Positions 55,976-64,000 of a stretch of 64,000 nucleotides of DNA are shown in pieces (position 1 is the stretch's first letter; each line of letters starts with the position of its first letter). The position numbers were made by a program, and so were the translations under genes. Below the pieces are notes generated by a model. It was not told the DNA's origin. It searched no databases and saw nothing but the letters and a program-made list of their open reading frames with translations. The stretch comes from Gordonia gummivorans (GTDB lineage: Bacteria; Actinomycetota; Actinomycetes; Mycobacteriales; Mycobacteriaceae), in contig NZ_JAKWBF010000026.1 in the NCBI RefSeq assembly GCF_022513585.1, forward strand, positions 1 to 64,000. The letters are read 5' to 3'.

Positions 55976-57796
55976 TCAGCTTGCGCGCAGGGCTGCCGTG
56001 GACGCACTCCGTGTGGTCGTGTCGCGGGCGCGCTGGGCCGTCGCGGACCAGGACAGCCACCGCACAGCCGAGCGAGACGGCAGCGCAAGGGATTCGGTGC
56101 AGGACACGATCCGCGCGTCCGGTTCGGTGATCCACCGGTAGAGCAGCGCCGCTTCCTCCGCGTTGGCGCCGAGCAGCGGGCCCTCGGCAGGTACCACCGT
56201 TTCGGCGGCCGCGACGAGCGCCTCGACCACCGGCATCGGCGCGACGCCACGGATCGCGACCCCCGCGCTGGCGAGGCGGCCGTGTCGGATCACCGCGAAC
56301 TCCCAGCCTCCCGTGCTGTGGGGCCGGGCTGCGACGAACTCGGCGATCGTGCACAGGGCGCTCAGCCGCTGACAGCGGGCGAGGGCGTCGATGGTCAGTG
56401 CGAGGCGGTCGCGGTGCCGGGCGGCCGTCTCGAACAACTGGGCTTGTGCCGCCGCGCCGATCCGGTCCGCCAGGTCCTCGAGGAGATCGTCGGACTCGCC
56501 GCGCAGCAGTCGGCATGCCGCGGTCACCCGGGGCAGATAGTCGGGCACCGTCTGCGGCTCGGTCGACGCCGCCCGACACTGCCCGGGGTGCGGCAGCGCG
56601 CCCGCCGGTGTGGGGGAGTCCAGGCGACACCAGTGGTAGCCCCCGGACCTCGTCCGGCCGGTGCAGGTGCGCAGGCCGGCCGCAGCCGAGATGACGTCGG
56701 CGATCGTCGCGGCGGTGGTTCGGTTGCCGATCGGGCCGATGGCCTCGTCTGTCGGGGTGCGGGACACCTTGAGCCGGGGAAAGCGCTCAGCGGTCACGAC
56801 GATCCACCAACCGCGGTGCGGCTGAGTGGATTTCCGGTTGTAAGCGGGTGCGTGTGCGGCGAGTAGCCGCAGTTCGCGGACCGCGGCCTCGAGTCCGTGA
56901 CTGCATTCGACGTGATCGACGCGCTGCGCGAGCATCACCATCTCGCCCATCCGACGGCGCGGGTCGTTGCCGGTGAAGTAGGACCGCACGCGCCGTCGGA
57001 GGTCGACCGCGGTGCCGACATAGAGGACCTCGTCGGAGGGCCCACGAAAGAGGTAGACGCCGGGTCGGGCCGGCACCCGGTCGGCGAGATGGCGTTTGGC
57101 CCTTAGCCGGGGGTCGGTGCGAGGGAGATAGTCGGTCAGGTCGCGCACGCTGTACACGCCCTGGTTGCCGACGCGCTCGAGGAGGTGGTGGAACACCTCG
57201 ACGGTGGCACGCGCATCGTCGAGTGCGCGGTGAGTGGGGCGGACCGAGACGTCGAAGAGGTCGGCGAGGGCCGACAGCCGCACCGTCGGGGCCTCGTCGC
57301 GGTGCAGGATGCGGCGCGCCATGGTGACCGTGCACAGCGTCAGCGAGAACGGCCACTCCAGATGCAGTCGCAGCGCGTTGCGGCGCAGGAAACCCATGTC
57401 GAAGCGGGCGTTGTGTGCCACCAGGATCGACCCGCGGGCGAACTCGATGAATGCGGGAAGCACCTCTCCGATCCGCGGGGCCGCGCTCACCATGGCGTGC
57501 GTGATGCCTGTCAGCGTGACGATCTGCGGCGGAATGGACCGCTCCGGGTCCACCAGCGTCGCGAACTCGCCGAGCACCTCGCCGCCGCGGATCTTGACCG
57601 CCCCGATCTCGGTGATGCGATCACCGTCCGGGCTCGATCCGGTGGTTTCGAGGTCGACGACGACGAGAGTGGTGTCGAAGAGTGCGCGATCGCTGAAGTC
57701 GTTGGCGAGGCCGGCGGGACCGTTGTTCAGTTCGTCGGCGAGATCTCCGAAGGTGAGCTGACCGGAGTCCACCGCATGACGACCACTCTGCATCAT
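55976..57796 (-). CDS. DEDD exonuclease with GIY-YIG (UvrC-like) domain
   Basis: The 606-residue protein has two nuclease modules. An N-terminal DEDDh 3'-5' exonuclease like DnaQ epsilon has DLETTGSSPDGDRITEIG, TGITHAMV, HNARFDMGFL and HRALDDA. A UvrC-type GIY-YIG domain follows at about 255-340 (RPGVYLFRGPSDEVLYVGTAVDLRRRVRSYF), then an uncharacterised C-terminal half with clustered cysteines. It corresponds to Rv2191. A DNA repair or turnover role is probable, but not proven. ATG 57796 (or 57793) gives MMQSGRHAV. Confidence 0.92.
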   Translation of the reverse strand: MMQSGRHAVDSGQLTFGDLADELNNGPAGLANDFSDRALFDTTLVVVDLETTGSSPDGDRITEIGAVKIRGGEVLGEFATLVDPERSIPPQIVTLTGITHAMVSAAPRIGEVLPAFIEFARGSILVAHNARFDMGFLRRNALRLHLEWPFSLTLCTVTMARRILHRDEAPTVRLSALADLFDVSVRPTHRALDDARATVEVFHHLLERVGNQGVYSVRDLTDYLPRTDPRLRAKRHLADRVPARPGVYLFRGPSDEVLYVGTAVDLRRRVRSYFTGNDPRRRMGEMVMLAQRVDHVECSHGLEAAVRELRLLAAHAPAYNRKSTQPHRGWWIVVTAERFPRLKVSRTPTDEAIGPIGNRTTAATIADVISAAAGLRTCTGRTRSGGYHWCRLDSPTPAGALPHPGQCRAASTEPQTVPDYLPRVTAACRLLRGESDDLLEDLADRIGAAAQAQLFETAARHRDRLALTIDALARCQRLSALCTIAEFVAARPHSTGGWEFAVIRHGRLASAGVAIRGVAPMPVVEALVAAAETVVPAEGPLLGANAEEAALLYRWITEPDARIVSCTESLALPSRSAVRWLSWSATAQRARDTTTRSASTAALRAS

Positions 57797-58419
57797 GTGG
57801 CGAACACTAGTTCGACGGCCCGACAAGTTGCTGCAGTGACACCAGCGACCCCGGATAACCGCAGTGGCAGTTGTGATCGACGGAGTTTGTCGGAGGGTGC
57901 CCCTAGTGTCCAGATCTGAGCGGAGCCTGTCGTCGACGCAGGTACCGCCCGGCGCAGTGGACAGATGACCCACCCGCCAACACGCTGACGACATCCCGAC
58001 AAGGGCAAAATGAGATGGAGATCACAAATGTATGTCGATTGCAGCAGCTGCCCGGGTCGTCCCGTTGCCTGCGACGGATGCGCCATGAACGTCCTCTTGG
58101 GTACTCCAAGCTGGGACGATGGGGCTCACGGCCGGGGTGTTCGGGACCGCCGATCGACGGCTGCGGCCGACGCTGAACTCGACCTCGCCATCGACGTATT
58201 CGTTTCTGCTGCAATGGTGTCCAGCTCCGCTGCACGATCTGCAAGATCGGGGAAAACTGCAGTTCAGGCACGTGGAACGGACCGTGGTCCGCGCATCCTG
58301 CGTGCTGGTTAGCGGGGCGAACAAGTTGGGCCCGTAGTGGCCCAGTGGACAGACCCGCATCCAATTTCGTAACCTTTCCGAGACCTTTGCAGAGCGTCCC
58401 GCTTCACCAAGAAGTGGTC
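57797..58419. other. Intergenic region without recognised gene
   Basis: About 620 bases lie between the exonuclease start and the c-di-AMP riboswitch. Several short open frames exist on both strands but none shows a known domain, good start signals or consistent codon bias. Base composition around 58150-58300 is less G/C-rich than in neighbouring genes. The 3' part should contain the promoter of the riboswitch transcript. Confidence 0.6.
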
Positions 58420-58620
58420 TGCAAGCGGTCACCGCTCAATCGCCCTCGCGGCGAACCGGGGAACCACCAACTTCGGGCGGGTCGGACGTCTGTCGGACCA
58501 GTCTGAATCGGGGTGAATCGCGTACTGAAACCAGGTGTGTCCGGGTGACACACGGGGTAGAGGCATGCGTAGGGCCACTCTTCCGGCCCGAACCCGACAG
58601 CTAACTCGGTAGGCGGTAGA
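58420..58620 (+). promoter_or_regulatory. Cyclic di-AMP riboswitch (ydaO/yuaA class)
   Basis: Three conserved blocks of the ydaO element are in order. ACCGCTCAATC followed by GCGAACCGGGGAACCACC lies at 58431-58468. TCGGGGTGAATCGCG lies at 58508-58522. GCCCGAACCCGACAGCTAAC plus TCGGTAGGCG lies at 58586-58615. It ends about 30 bases before the NlpC/P60 gene. In actinobacteria this class controls wall-hydrolase and rpf genes and turns expression off when c-di-AMP is high. The 5' limit is approximate. Confidence 0.9.
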
Positions 58621-58647
58621 GGGAGAACTTGAAGGAGAACTCGCTTC

Positions 58648-59331
58648 GTGGCCAAACATCGTTTGGAGCAGCCCAACCGCGGGGGCAAGGTTGCCAAGAA
58701 GGCCGTGATCGCAGGATCGATCACACTCGGTTCGCTTGCCGCGGCCGCTGGCCCCGCGCTCGCCGCCCCGGTCGAGGTGCCTGGCCTCGGTACGTTCGAG
58801 GTGCCCGGTCTCGGGCCGTCGCACAAGACCGAGCCGGTCAAGAAGAAGGCAAAGCCCGCCAAGAAGCCGCAAGGCGCAACGGTTGAGATCCCGAACCTGG
58901 GAACGTTCACGGTGCCCGGCATCAACCAGAATCAGATCCCGCCGCAGTTCAAGCCGCGCGGTGGCGCGCCGCTGGGACAGCCGCAGCTGACCACCGGTGA
59001 GAAGGCCGTGAAGGCCGCCGAGAGCAAGATCGGCTCGCCGTACTCCTATGGCGCTGCCGGCCCCAATGCGTTCGACTGCTCGGGCCTCGTCTACTGGTCC
59101 TACAAGCAGGCCGGCAAGACCATCCCGCGTGACAGCTACGGTCAGCTCGGTGGCGGTCGCGCGGTGGCCTACAAAGACGCCAAGCCCGGTGACGTGCTCA
59201 TCTTCAACGGTGGGGGTCACGCCGGTATCTACATCGGCAACGGAATGTTCGTCCACTCCTCGACCTACGGTCAGCCGGTGAAGAAGGCTGCGGTCAAGGA
59301 ATGGTCGCTCGTCGGCATTCGGCGCTACTGA
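58648..59331 (+). CDS. Secreted NlpC/P60 peptidoglycan endopeptidase
   Basis: This 227-residue protein has a basic N-terminus and signal peptide (cleavage near ALA-A, residue 40). A Pro/Lys-rich linker contains two VPGLGTF-like repeats. A C-terminal NlpC/P60 domain has catalytic Cys144 in NAFDCSGLVYW and His in GGGHAGIYIG. It should cut D-Glu-DAP peptide bonds in peptidoglycan. GTG 58648 follows AAGGAGA. Expression is under the c-di-AMP riboswitch directly upstream, and a strong terminator follows. Confidence 0.94.
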   Translation: MAKHRLEQPNRGGKVAKKAVIAGSITLGSLAAAAGPALAAPVEVPGLGTFEVPGLGPSHKTEPVKKKAKPAKKPQGATVEIPNLGTFTVPGINQNQIPPQFKPRGGAPLGQPQLTTGEKAVKAAESKIGSPYSYGAAGPNAFDCSGLVYWSYKQAGKTIPRDSYGQLGGGRAVAYKDAKPGDVLIFNGGGHAGIYIGNGMFVHSSTYGQPVKKAAVKEWSLVGIRRY

Positions 59332-59360
59332 GCGCGAACCGGCAGCGTAATGACTTCGGA

Positions 59361-59398
59361 TTTGGGCGGATCACGCATTCAGGCGTGATCCGCCCAAA
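59361..59398 (+). terminator. Hairpin terminator
   Basis: TTTGGGCGGATCACGC-attcag-GCGTGATCCGCCCAAA forms a perfect 16-bp stem 30 bases after the first NlpC/P60 gene, separating it from the second. Confidence 0.85.
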
Positions 59399-59578
59399 CC
59401 ACTTGGCTACCCAGGAGGAATCCGGGGTGGCCAAACCGGTCATCCGGTGGCAGGCACACAACTAGGGTTGCTCATCAGAGGGAGTTGGGGGCGTGGGGGA
59501 TTCTCCGCACACAGCGACGCCCGGTGGGCCGTGCCAGATGCCGGATCGACCGTGAGTTTCGACAGGAGTGATGGCAAG

Positions 59579-60652
59579 GTGGTAACCCGTTCGCGAGGCG
59601 CACGACGAGTGATCTCGTCGCGCTCGGCGCCCGCTGCGCTGGCTGCCGGTCTGTTGGCGATTCTGGTCGCCCTGCCGCTGGGTATCGGCGGTACCGGCGA
59701 CGCGCAGGCGATTCCCGCACGTACGGCCGATCAGCTGCTCATTCGCTACAAGCAGCTCGGCATCGACGCGGAGAAGACCGCGGAGTCGATGCACAACGCG
59801 CAGATCGAATACGACAAGCAGCGCCGGCTCGTGGTCACGTCCCGCCGTGCCGCAGCCACTGCGCAGCGTTCGCTCGACCAGTCGCAGGTTCAGCTCGATC
59901 TGTATCAGGGCCGCGTCGACTCGATCGTGCGCGCCAGCTACCGCGGCGCGCGTATCAACGGGCTGTACGCGGTTCTCGTCAGTGACTCGCCGCAGTCCCT
60001 GCTCGACCAGATGTCCGGGCTGGACATGATCGCCCGCCAGGCCGCCCGGGACCTGACCAACCTCAAGCAGGCTCGCAAGCGCGCCGCGTCGGCGAAGGTC
60101 GACGCCGAGCGTGCCGCGACGACCGCCACCGAGGCCGTCTCGCGCGTCGAACGGGTGCGCGGCAACCTGCAGACCAAACGGGCCAACATGCAGCTGCAGG
60201 CCATTCAGATCCGTGCCGTCTACAAGTCGATGACGGGTAAGCAGCTCGCCGAACTGCAGGGACCGAAGTTCACCTTCGACCCCCGGCTCGTGCCGCGCGG
60301 AACGTCGCTGCCGCTGATCGCCGTGCAGGCCGCGCTGACCAGGATCGGTGACCCGTACGTCTGGGGAGCCACCGGACCGAATTCCTTCGACTGCTCGGGA
60401 CTCATGGTGTGGGCCTACAAGCAGGCAGGAAAGACACTGCCACGCTCGAGTGAGGCGCAGTTGGCCTCCGGACGTGCGATCGACCGCAACAATCTGGAAC
60501 CGGGCGACCTGATCATCTATTACCCCGGCGCCACCCACGTGGGGATGTACGTGGGCGACGGTTACGTCATCCACGCATCCACCTTCGGCGTCCCTGTCAA
60601 GGTGGTCCCCATCGACGAGGCCGGACCGTACAATGCGGCTCGCCGGTACTGA
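59579..60652 (+). CDS. RipA-like NlpC/P60 endopeptidase with coiled-coil N-terminus
   Basis: This 357-residue secreted hydrolase has a signal peptide (1 to about 44, ending GDAQA). A long helical coiled coil follows (about 50-230; QLLIRYKQLGIDAEKTAESM, TTATEAVSRVERVRG), as in RipA/PcsB proteins where it autoinhibits. A C-terminal NlpC/P60 domain has Cys272 in NSFDCSGLMVW and His in GATHVGMYVG. It corresponds to Rv2190c. GTG 59579 has AGGAG ten bases upstream; GTG 59552 would add nine residues. Confidence 0.92.
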   Translation: MVTRSRGARRVISSRSAPAALAAGLLAILVALPLGIGGTGDAQAIPARTADQLLIRYKQLGIDAEKTAESMHNAQIEYDKQRRLVVTSRRAAATAQRSLDQSQVQLDLYQGRVDSIVRASYRGARINGLYAVLVSDSPQSLLDQMSGLDMIARQAARDLTNLKQARKRAASAKVDAERAATTATEAVSRVERVRGNLQTKRANMQLQAIQIRAVYKSMTGKQLAELQGPKFTFDPRLVPRGTSLPLIAVQAALTRIGDPYVWGATGPNSFDCSGLMVWAYKQAGKTLPRSSEAQLASGRAIDRNNLEPGDLIIYYPGATHVGMYVGDGYVIHASTFGVPVKVVPIDEAGPYNAARRY

Positions 60653-60700
60653 ATGACGTGACACGCGACTCTGGCGTCCTGAAGTGGACGCGGGGCACCG

Positions 60701-62110
60701 GTGCGTGAGCATCGGACGAGCCGCTCGCTGTCGGTGGCTGCGGCATCAGCGGTGATTCTCGGGACGCTCGTGGGGTGTTCATCGGGTCCACCGCCGACGG
60801 TGATCACGTCCACATCGTCGGTTCCCGCCACGCCGTCGACCGCCGACAACGTCTATGAAGCGCAGCGTTCCGCGGGCGTGACCGCGCTGCTCGACTCGTT
60901 CAGCCGTGCCGTGGTGCGTGGTGACCGGCGGGCGGTGGCCGCACTGCTCGACGAGAGTGCTCCCGCGGCGTTCCGCAATCGCCTCATGGTGGTGACCGCG
61001 AACTTCGCCGACGACTCGTCGGCGTCGGAAAGCGCGTCGTCGGAGGGTCGCGGGTCGGCGTTGCGCCCGGCCGTCTTCCGATATCAGCTCGCGCCGACCG
61101 AAGAAGCCGAGGCACTGGTGTCTTCCGAAGTGCAGGAGGCGCTGGACGAGCAGGGCAGTTCGGACTCCTGGGTCGCGCCGGTCGAACTTCATCACGCGCT
61201 CGGCGGTGCGTCGAAGCCCGGCCTCGCCGAGCCCGAGATGGTGGATTCGGCGCAGTTGGTCGTGGCCCGTTATGGCGACAGCTGGAAGATCGTGGGTGAT
61301 GCGACGCTGGCCGGACGCCCCGCCGCCGACAAACAGATGTGGGATCTGCCCGGCCTCGAGGTGCGCGATGTTCGGACGGCCGGCGGCGAGTCGGTGATCG
61401 CGTCGTATCCCGACACTGCGACCGAGGTGGGCCGTCTTCAGGAGCTGTTGGGAGGGGCGGTTACCGCCGTCACCGACTTCTGGGGGACCGCGTGGCCCCA
61501 GCGTGCGCTCGTGGTGGCCACGGCCCGTGACGCGGAGTTCGAGGCGCTGGCACCAGGCAGTGTGATCGGCGGGGCCGCGGCCGCCACGGTGTACGACCGG
61601 ATCGACGCCCGTAAGCGTGTGGCGGTCGGACAGCGGGTGGTGCTGACGCCGGAGGCGCGATCGTTGCCGACGCCCGCGCTCGGCGTCGTCATGCGACACG
61701 AACTCACCCATGTGGCCGCGCGGCTGAGTACAGCCGTGGGCGCGCCGATGTGGATCACCGAGGGCGTGCCCGAGTACGTCGGCCGCAAGGACACATACCG
61801 TCGCTTCGCCGACGCCGCTCCCGAATTGGCGGCCGAGGTGACCGACTCGGGTCCACCGGCCGCCTTTCCGTCAGACGCAGCCTTCGCCGCCGGCGGGGAC
61901 GCGTCGCAGCTGGCTTACCAGTCGGCGTGGTCCATCGCGGCCTACGTCGCGCAGCGCTACGGTGAGACGCGACTCAAGCAGCTCTATCTCGGTGTCGCCT
62001 CCACGGTGGACGTCGGACGTCAGGATGCCGCCATCGCGACGGTGCTGGGTATCACGCGTGCCGAGTTGGTGTCGCGCTGGCAGCGGTGGCTGACCGAACA
62101 GGTTCGATGA
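60701..62110 (+). CDS. Lipoprotein with HExxH metalloprotease-like motif
   Basis: This 469-residue protein starts with a lipoprotein signal (LVGC, Cys26). An NTF2-like region follows (about 55-220). A C-terminal domain has HELTH at 333-337 followed by WITEGVPEYVG, the layout of a gluzincin zinc peptidase with a downstream Glu ligand. So it may be a membrane-attached protease acting in the envelope; activity is inferred. GTG 60701 starts 48 bases after the RipA-like gene. pimB' follows after 19 bases, suggesting one transcript. It corresponds by position to Rv2189c. Confidence 0.85.
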   Translation: MREHRTSRSLSVAAASAVILGTLVGCSSGPPPTVITSTSSVPATPSTADNVYEAQRSAGVTALLDSFSRAVVRGDRRAVAALLDESAPAAFRNRLMVVTANFADDSSASESASSEGRGSALRPAVFRYQLAPTEEAEALVSSEVQEALDEQGSSDSWVAPVELHHALGGASKPGLAEPEMVDSAQLVVARYGDSWKIVGDATLAGRPAADKQMWDLPGLEVRDVRTAGGESVIASYPDTATEVGRLQELLGGAVTAVTDFWGTAWPQRALVVATARDAEFEALAPGSVIGGAAAATVYDRIDARKRVAVGQRVVLTPEARSLPTPALGVVMRHELTHVAARLSTAVGAPMWITEGVPEYVGRKDTYRRFADAAPELAAEVTDSGPPAAFPSDAAFAAGGDASQLAYQSAWSIAAYVAQRYGETRLKQLYLGVASTVDVGRQDAAIATVLGITRAELVSRWQRWLTEQVR

Positions 62111-62129
62111 CGGTGAGCCGGTCTGGGCG

Positions 62130-63254
62130 ATGAAGCGAACTCTGTTGATCACCAACGACTTTCCGCCGCGGCCCGGTGGCATCCAGTCGTACCTGCAGAA
62201 CCTTGTCGATCTGCTGCCGCCCGACGAGATCGTCGTGTACGCACCGCGTTGGCGTAAGCAGTCCCACGTCGAGTTCGACGCCGCGGTGCCCTACAAGGTG
62301 TATCGGCACCCGACGACGCTGATGCTGCCGACGCCGCTGGTGGCGCGCCGTGCCGCTCGAATCGTGGCGCAGGAGAACATTTCGACGGTGTGGTTCGGTG
62401 CGGCCGCACCACTGGCGGTGCTGGCCCCCGCCGTTCGACGCGCCGGCGCGCAGCGGGTGATCGCCAGTACTCATGGCCACGAGGTCGGTTGGTCGATGCT
62501 CCCGGTGGCCCGCCAGGTTCTCGGGTTCATCGGTCGACATGTCGATGTGATCACGTTCGTAAGCCGTTACACGCGTGGGCGTTTCGCGTCGGCCTTCGGT
62601 CGCCACGCCGCACTCGAGTACCTGCCGCCGGGTGTCGACGTCGAACGCTTCACGCCGAATGCGGAGCGGCGCACCGAGATTCGGAGCCGGCTCGGCCTCG
62701 GCGACCGTCCGACCATCCTCTGCCTGTCGCGGCTCGTGCCTCGGAAAGGTCAGGACACGTTGATCCGGGCACTGCCGCTGATCCGCCGCACGGTGCCCGA
62801 CGCGGTCCTGGTCATCGTCGGTGGGGGGCCGTACGCCGACAAGCTCCACCAACTCGCCGACGAGTCCGGCGTGGCCGACCACGTGGTGTTCACCGGAGGC
62901 GTTGCGTCCGAAGACCTTCCCGCCTATCACAGCGTCGCCGACGTGTTCGCGATGCCGGCCCGGACCCGTGGCGGCGGCCTGGACGTAGAGGGTCTCGGGA
63001 TCGTCTATCTCGAGGCGTCGGCCTGCGGGGTGCCGGTGGTTGCCGGCCAATCCGGGGGTGCGCCCGAGACCGTTGTCGAGGGGGTCACCGGCACCGTCGT
63101 GGACGGCACCGACGTCGACGCGGTCGCCATGGCCATCCTGTCGATCCTCGGAGATCGGGCGGCGGCCGCCGAGATGGGCAGGCAGGCAAGACGTTTCGTC
63201 GTCGATAATTGGCAGTGGCAGCACATGGCCGCACGGCTGCGGCAGTTGCTCTGA
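62130..63254 (+). CDS. pimB: GDP-mannose-dependent alpha-(1-6)-phosphatidylinositol monomannoside mannosyltransferase
   Basis: The 374-residue GT4 glycosyltransferase (PimB', Rv2188c) adds the second mannose to phosphatidylinositol monomannoside, a precursor of PIMs, lipomannan and lipoarabinomannan. Motifs include ITNDFPPRPGGIQSYL, STHGHEVGWS, PGVDVERF, CLSRLVPRKGQDTLI and the GT4 EX7E-type GLGIVYLEASACGVPVV. It acts on the inner face of the membrane. ATG 62130 is used. Presence of PimB' supports a mycolate-type actinomycete. The two-hairpin repeat begins at its stop codon. Confidence 0.94.
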   Translation: MKRTLLITNDFPPRPGGIQSYLQNLVDLLPPDEIVVYAPRWRKQSHVEFDAAVPYKVYRHPTTLMLPTPLVARRAARIVAQENISTVWFGAAAPLAVLAPAVRRAGAQRVIASTHGHEVGWSMLPVARQVLGFIGRHVDVITFVSRYTRGRFASAFGRHAALEYLPPGVDVERFTPNAERRTEIRSRLGLGDRPTILCLSRLVPRKGQDTLIRALPLIRRTVPDAVLVIVGGGPYADKLHQLADESGVADHVVFTGGVASEDLPAYHSVADVFAMPARTRGGGLDVEGLGIVYLEASACGVPVVAGQSGGAPETVVEGVTGTVVDGTDVDAVAMAILSILGDRAAAAEMGRQARRFVVDNWQWQHMAARLRQLL

Positions 63255-63423
63255 TCCGAAGAGGACGGTGACCAACCCGCTGAACTGGGGAATGTGTCAG
63301 CGTCCTGCCCGAAAAATCTAGGGGAAGAACTTCTTCCCCGAGGTTCGCAGTCATCCGCGAGAATTTTCTGGGGGAGGACACCAAGGGTAGGGGAAGAAGT
63401 TTCTTCCCCTACTTTTGTGGCGG
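63251..63423. repeat. Two-hairpin dispersed repeat, copy B
   Basis: This is the second copy of the element at 26892-27068. It starts with CTGATCCGAAGAG at the pimB' stop. It keeps GCGTCCTGCCCGAAAAATCT, hairpin 1 as GGGGAAGAA-c-TTCTTCCCC (one base shorter loop than copy A), GGGGGAGGACACCAAGGGT, and hairpin 2 as GTAGGGGAAGAAG...TTCTTCCCCTAC, with the stem ends changed in a compensating way. Confidence 0.85.
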
Positions 63424-63477
63424 ATCGCGATTCCTTCGCTCGACGACGATGTTCCCGGTTCCGAGGACTGCGCTGCG

Positions 63478-63500
63478 ACAGGGACCTCGTCCCTGTTTCT
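63478..63500 (+). terminator. Hairpin terminator after pimB'
   Basis: ACAGGGAC-ctc-GTCCCTGT followed by TTCT is a compact intrinsic terminator for plus-strand transcription. Confidence 0.65.
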
Positions 63501-63503
63501 AAT

Positions 63504-63534
63504 CAGAGACCGTCGGAACCGCTGACGGTCTCTG
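63504..63534. terminator. Second hairpin between pimB' and fadD15
   Basis: CAGAGACCGTC-ggaaccgct-GACGGTCTCTG forms an 11-bp perfect stem. It can serve the minus-strand fadD15 transcript. The remaining bases up to 63652 hold nothing I recognise. Confidence 0.55.
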
Positions 63535-63652
63535 ACTACGAGTGAGGTTTCTGTGACGGTGGCCGCAATTGCGGCGGCGAGCAGGTTTCTGGCGACAAGT
63601 GCGGCTTCTGCGACGAGGCCGCGCTCCTCCGCGTGGGCGAGTGAGTCGACGG

Positions 63653-64000
63653 CTACTTCGCGTAGATCGCCTCGATGTCGTCGGCGAACTTCTCGGCGAC
63701 GACGTTGCGCTTGACCTTCAGAGTGGGGGTCATCTCCCCGGTCTCCTCGGTGAAATCGGTGGGCAGAATCCGGAACTTCTTGATGGCCTCGGCATGCGAC
63801 ACGGTCGCGTTGGCGTCGTCGATCGCGGCCTGCACCGCTGCGCGCAGATCCGGGTCGTCGGCCAGTTGGGCGACCGTGGCCGCTGCCGGCTTGCCGTTGC
63901 GTTCCTTCCAGGCCGGGAATGCCTCCGGGTCGATGGTGATGAGTGTCGCGATGAACGGCTTCTGGTCGCCGACGACCATCGCCTGTGACACGAGGGCGCT
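63653..64000 (-). CDS. fadD15: Long-chain fatty-acid-CoA ligase, C-terminal part (FadD15-like)
   Basis: Only the last 115 residues are in the window; the gene continues beyond base 64000. The sequence ([51 protein letters not shown] at the end) is the C-terminal lid domain of bacterial long-chain acyl-CoA synthetases. The catalytic Lys lies in TPTLKVKR. It corresponds to Rv2187. The AMP-binding domain lies outside, so completeness cannot be judged. Confidence 0.92.
   Translation of the reverse strand, partial: SALVSQAMVVGDQKPFIATLITIDPEAFPAWKERNGKPAAATVAQLADDPDLRAAVQAAIDDANATVSHAEAIKKFRILPTDFTEETGEMTPTLKVKRNVVAEKFADDIEAIYAK

Noticed and set aside
58022-58432. Minus-strand open frame before the c-di-AMP riboswitch
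   Set aside because: Cys/Arg-rich composition, overlap with the riboswitch region and no recognisable domain.
63569-63988. Plus-strand open frame at the window end
   Set aside because: Antisense shadow of the fadD15 C-terminus.

Overview
The window is high-G+C actinobacterial DNA from the mycolic-acid bacteria (Mycobacteriales). A Gordonia-like genus is my best inference. The main evidence is gene order: from end to start the genes follow, as I recall it, the Mycobacterium tuberculosis block Rv2187 (fadD15) to Rv2234 (ptpA), inverted here. Further support comes from PimB', the actinobacterial bcc-aa3 respiratory genes, CobC/PtkA/PtpA, many GTG starts and several apparently leaderless starts.

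Layout. 1-4936: ptpA-ptkA, divergent from cobC, a Nif3-like gene, a zinc-ribbon coiled-coil gene and a phosphatase. 4950-5386: RNase P RNA. 5582-8074: an alcohol dehydrogenase and an RNB ribonuclease. 8124-10083: a complete-looking group II intron with its reverse transcriptase, next to a palindromic intergenic repeat. 10245-13645: a CYTH-CHAD protein, proline iminopeptidase and panB. 13930-26612: a nitrogen-assimilation region (glnA2, glnE, glnA1). About 6 kb between glnE and glnA1 is a break in synteny that holds an EEP phosphatase, heme oxygenase, a holin-like protein, a TetR/MFS efflux pair and small or low-complexity genes. 27297-32552: the lipoate operon (sucB, an SDR, lipB, lipA, DUF4191). 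32998-37918: pepB, a CHAP hydrolase, gcvT, DUF2200 and ilvE. 37931-41147: cobalamin assembly, with a CobU-CobT fusion. 41208-45917: glxK, erpA, adoK and asnB. 46249-53841: cytochrome oxidase and bc1 genes in two convergent groups (ctaC-ctaF; ctaE-qcrCAB) flanking a PAP2-DAG kinase. 54536-64000: trpD, an Lrp-type protein, a DEDD/GIY-YIG nuclease, a c-di-AMP riboswitch with NlpC/P60 hydrolases, a metalloprotease-like lipoprotein, pimB' and the 3' end of fadD15.

Themes. GlnA1, GlnA2 and the adenylyltransferase GlnE form a nitrogen module with GlnR-like boxes. SucB, LipA and LipB form a lipoate module. QcrCAB and CtaCEF make up most of the respiratory supercomplex. The cell-envelope genes at the end combine peptidoglycan hydrolysis and phosphatidylinositol mannoside synthesis.

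The least explained parts are non-coding. They are a ~175-bp two-hairpin repeat present twice (26892-27068 and 63251-63423), a possible structured RNA at 26637-26828, a 36-bp x 6 tandem array at 32744-32959, a minisatellite that includes the glnA1 stop codon, a 29-base poly-C run at the window edge, and a hairpin leader in front of ctaC. I saw no CRISPR array, tRNA or prophage.
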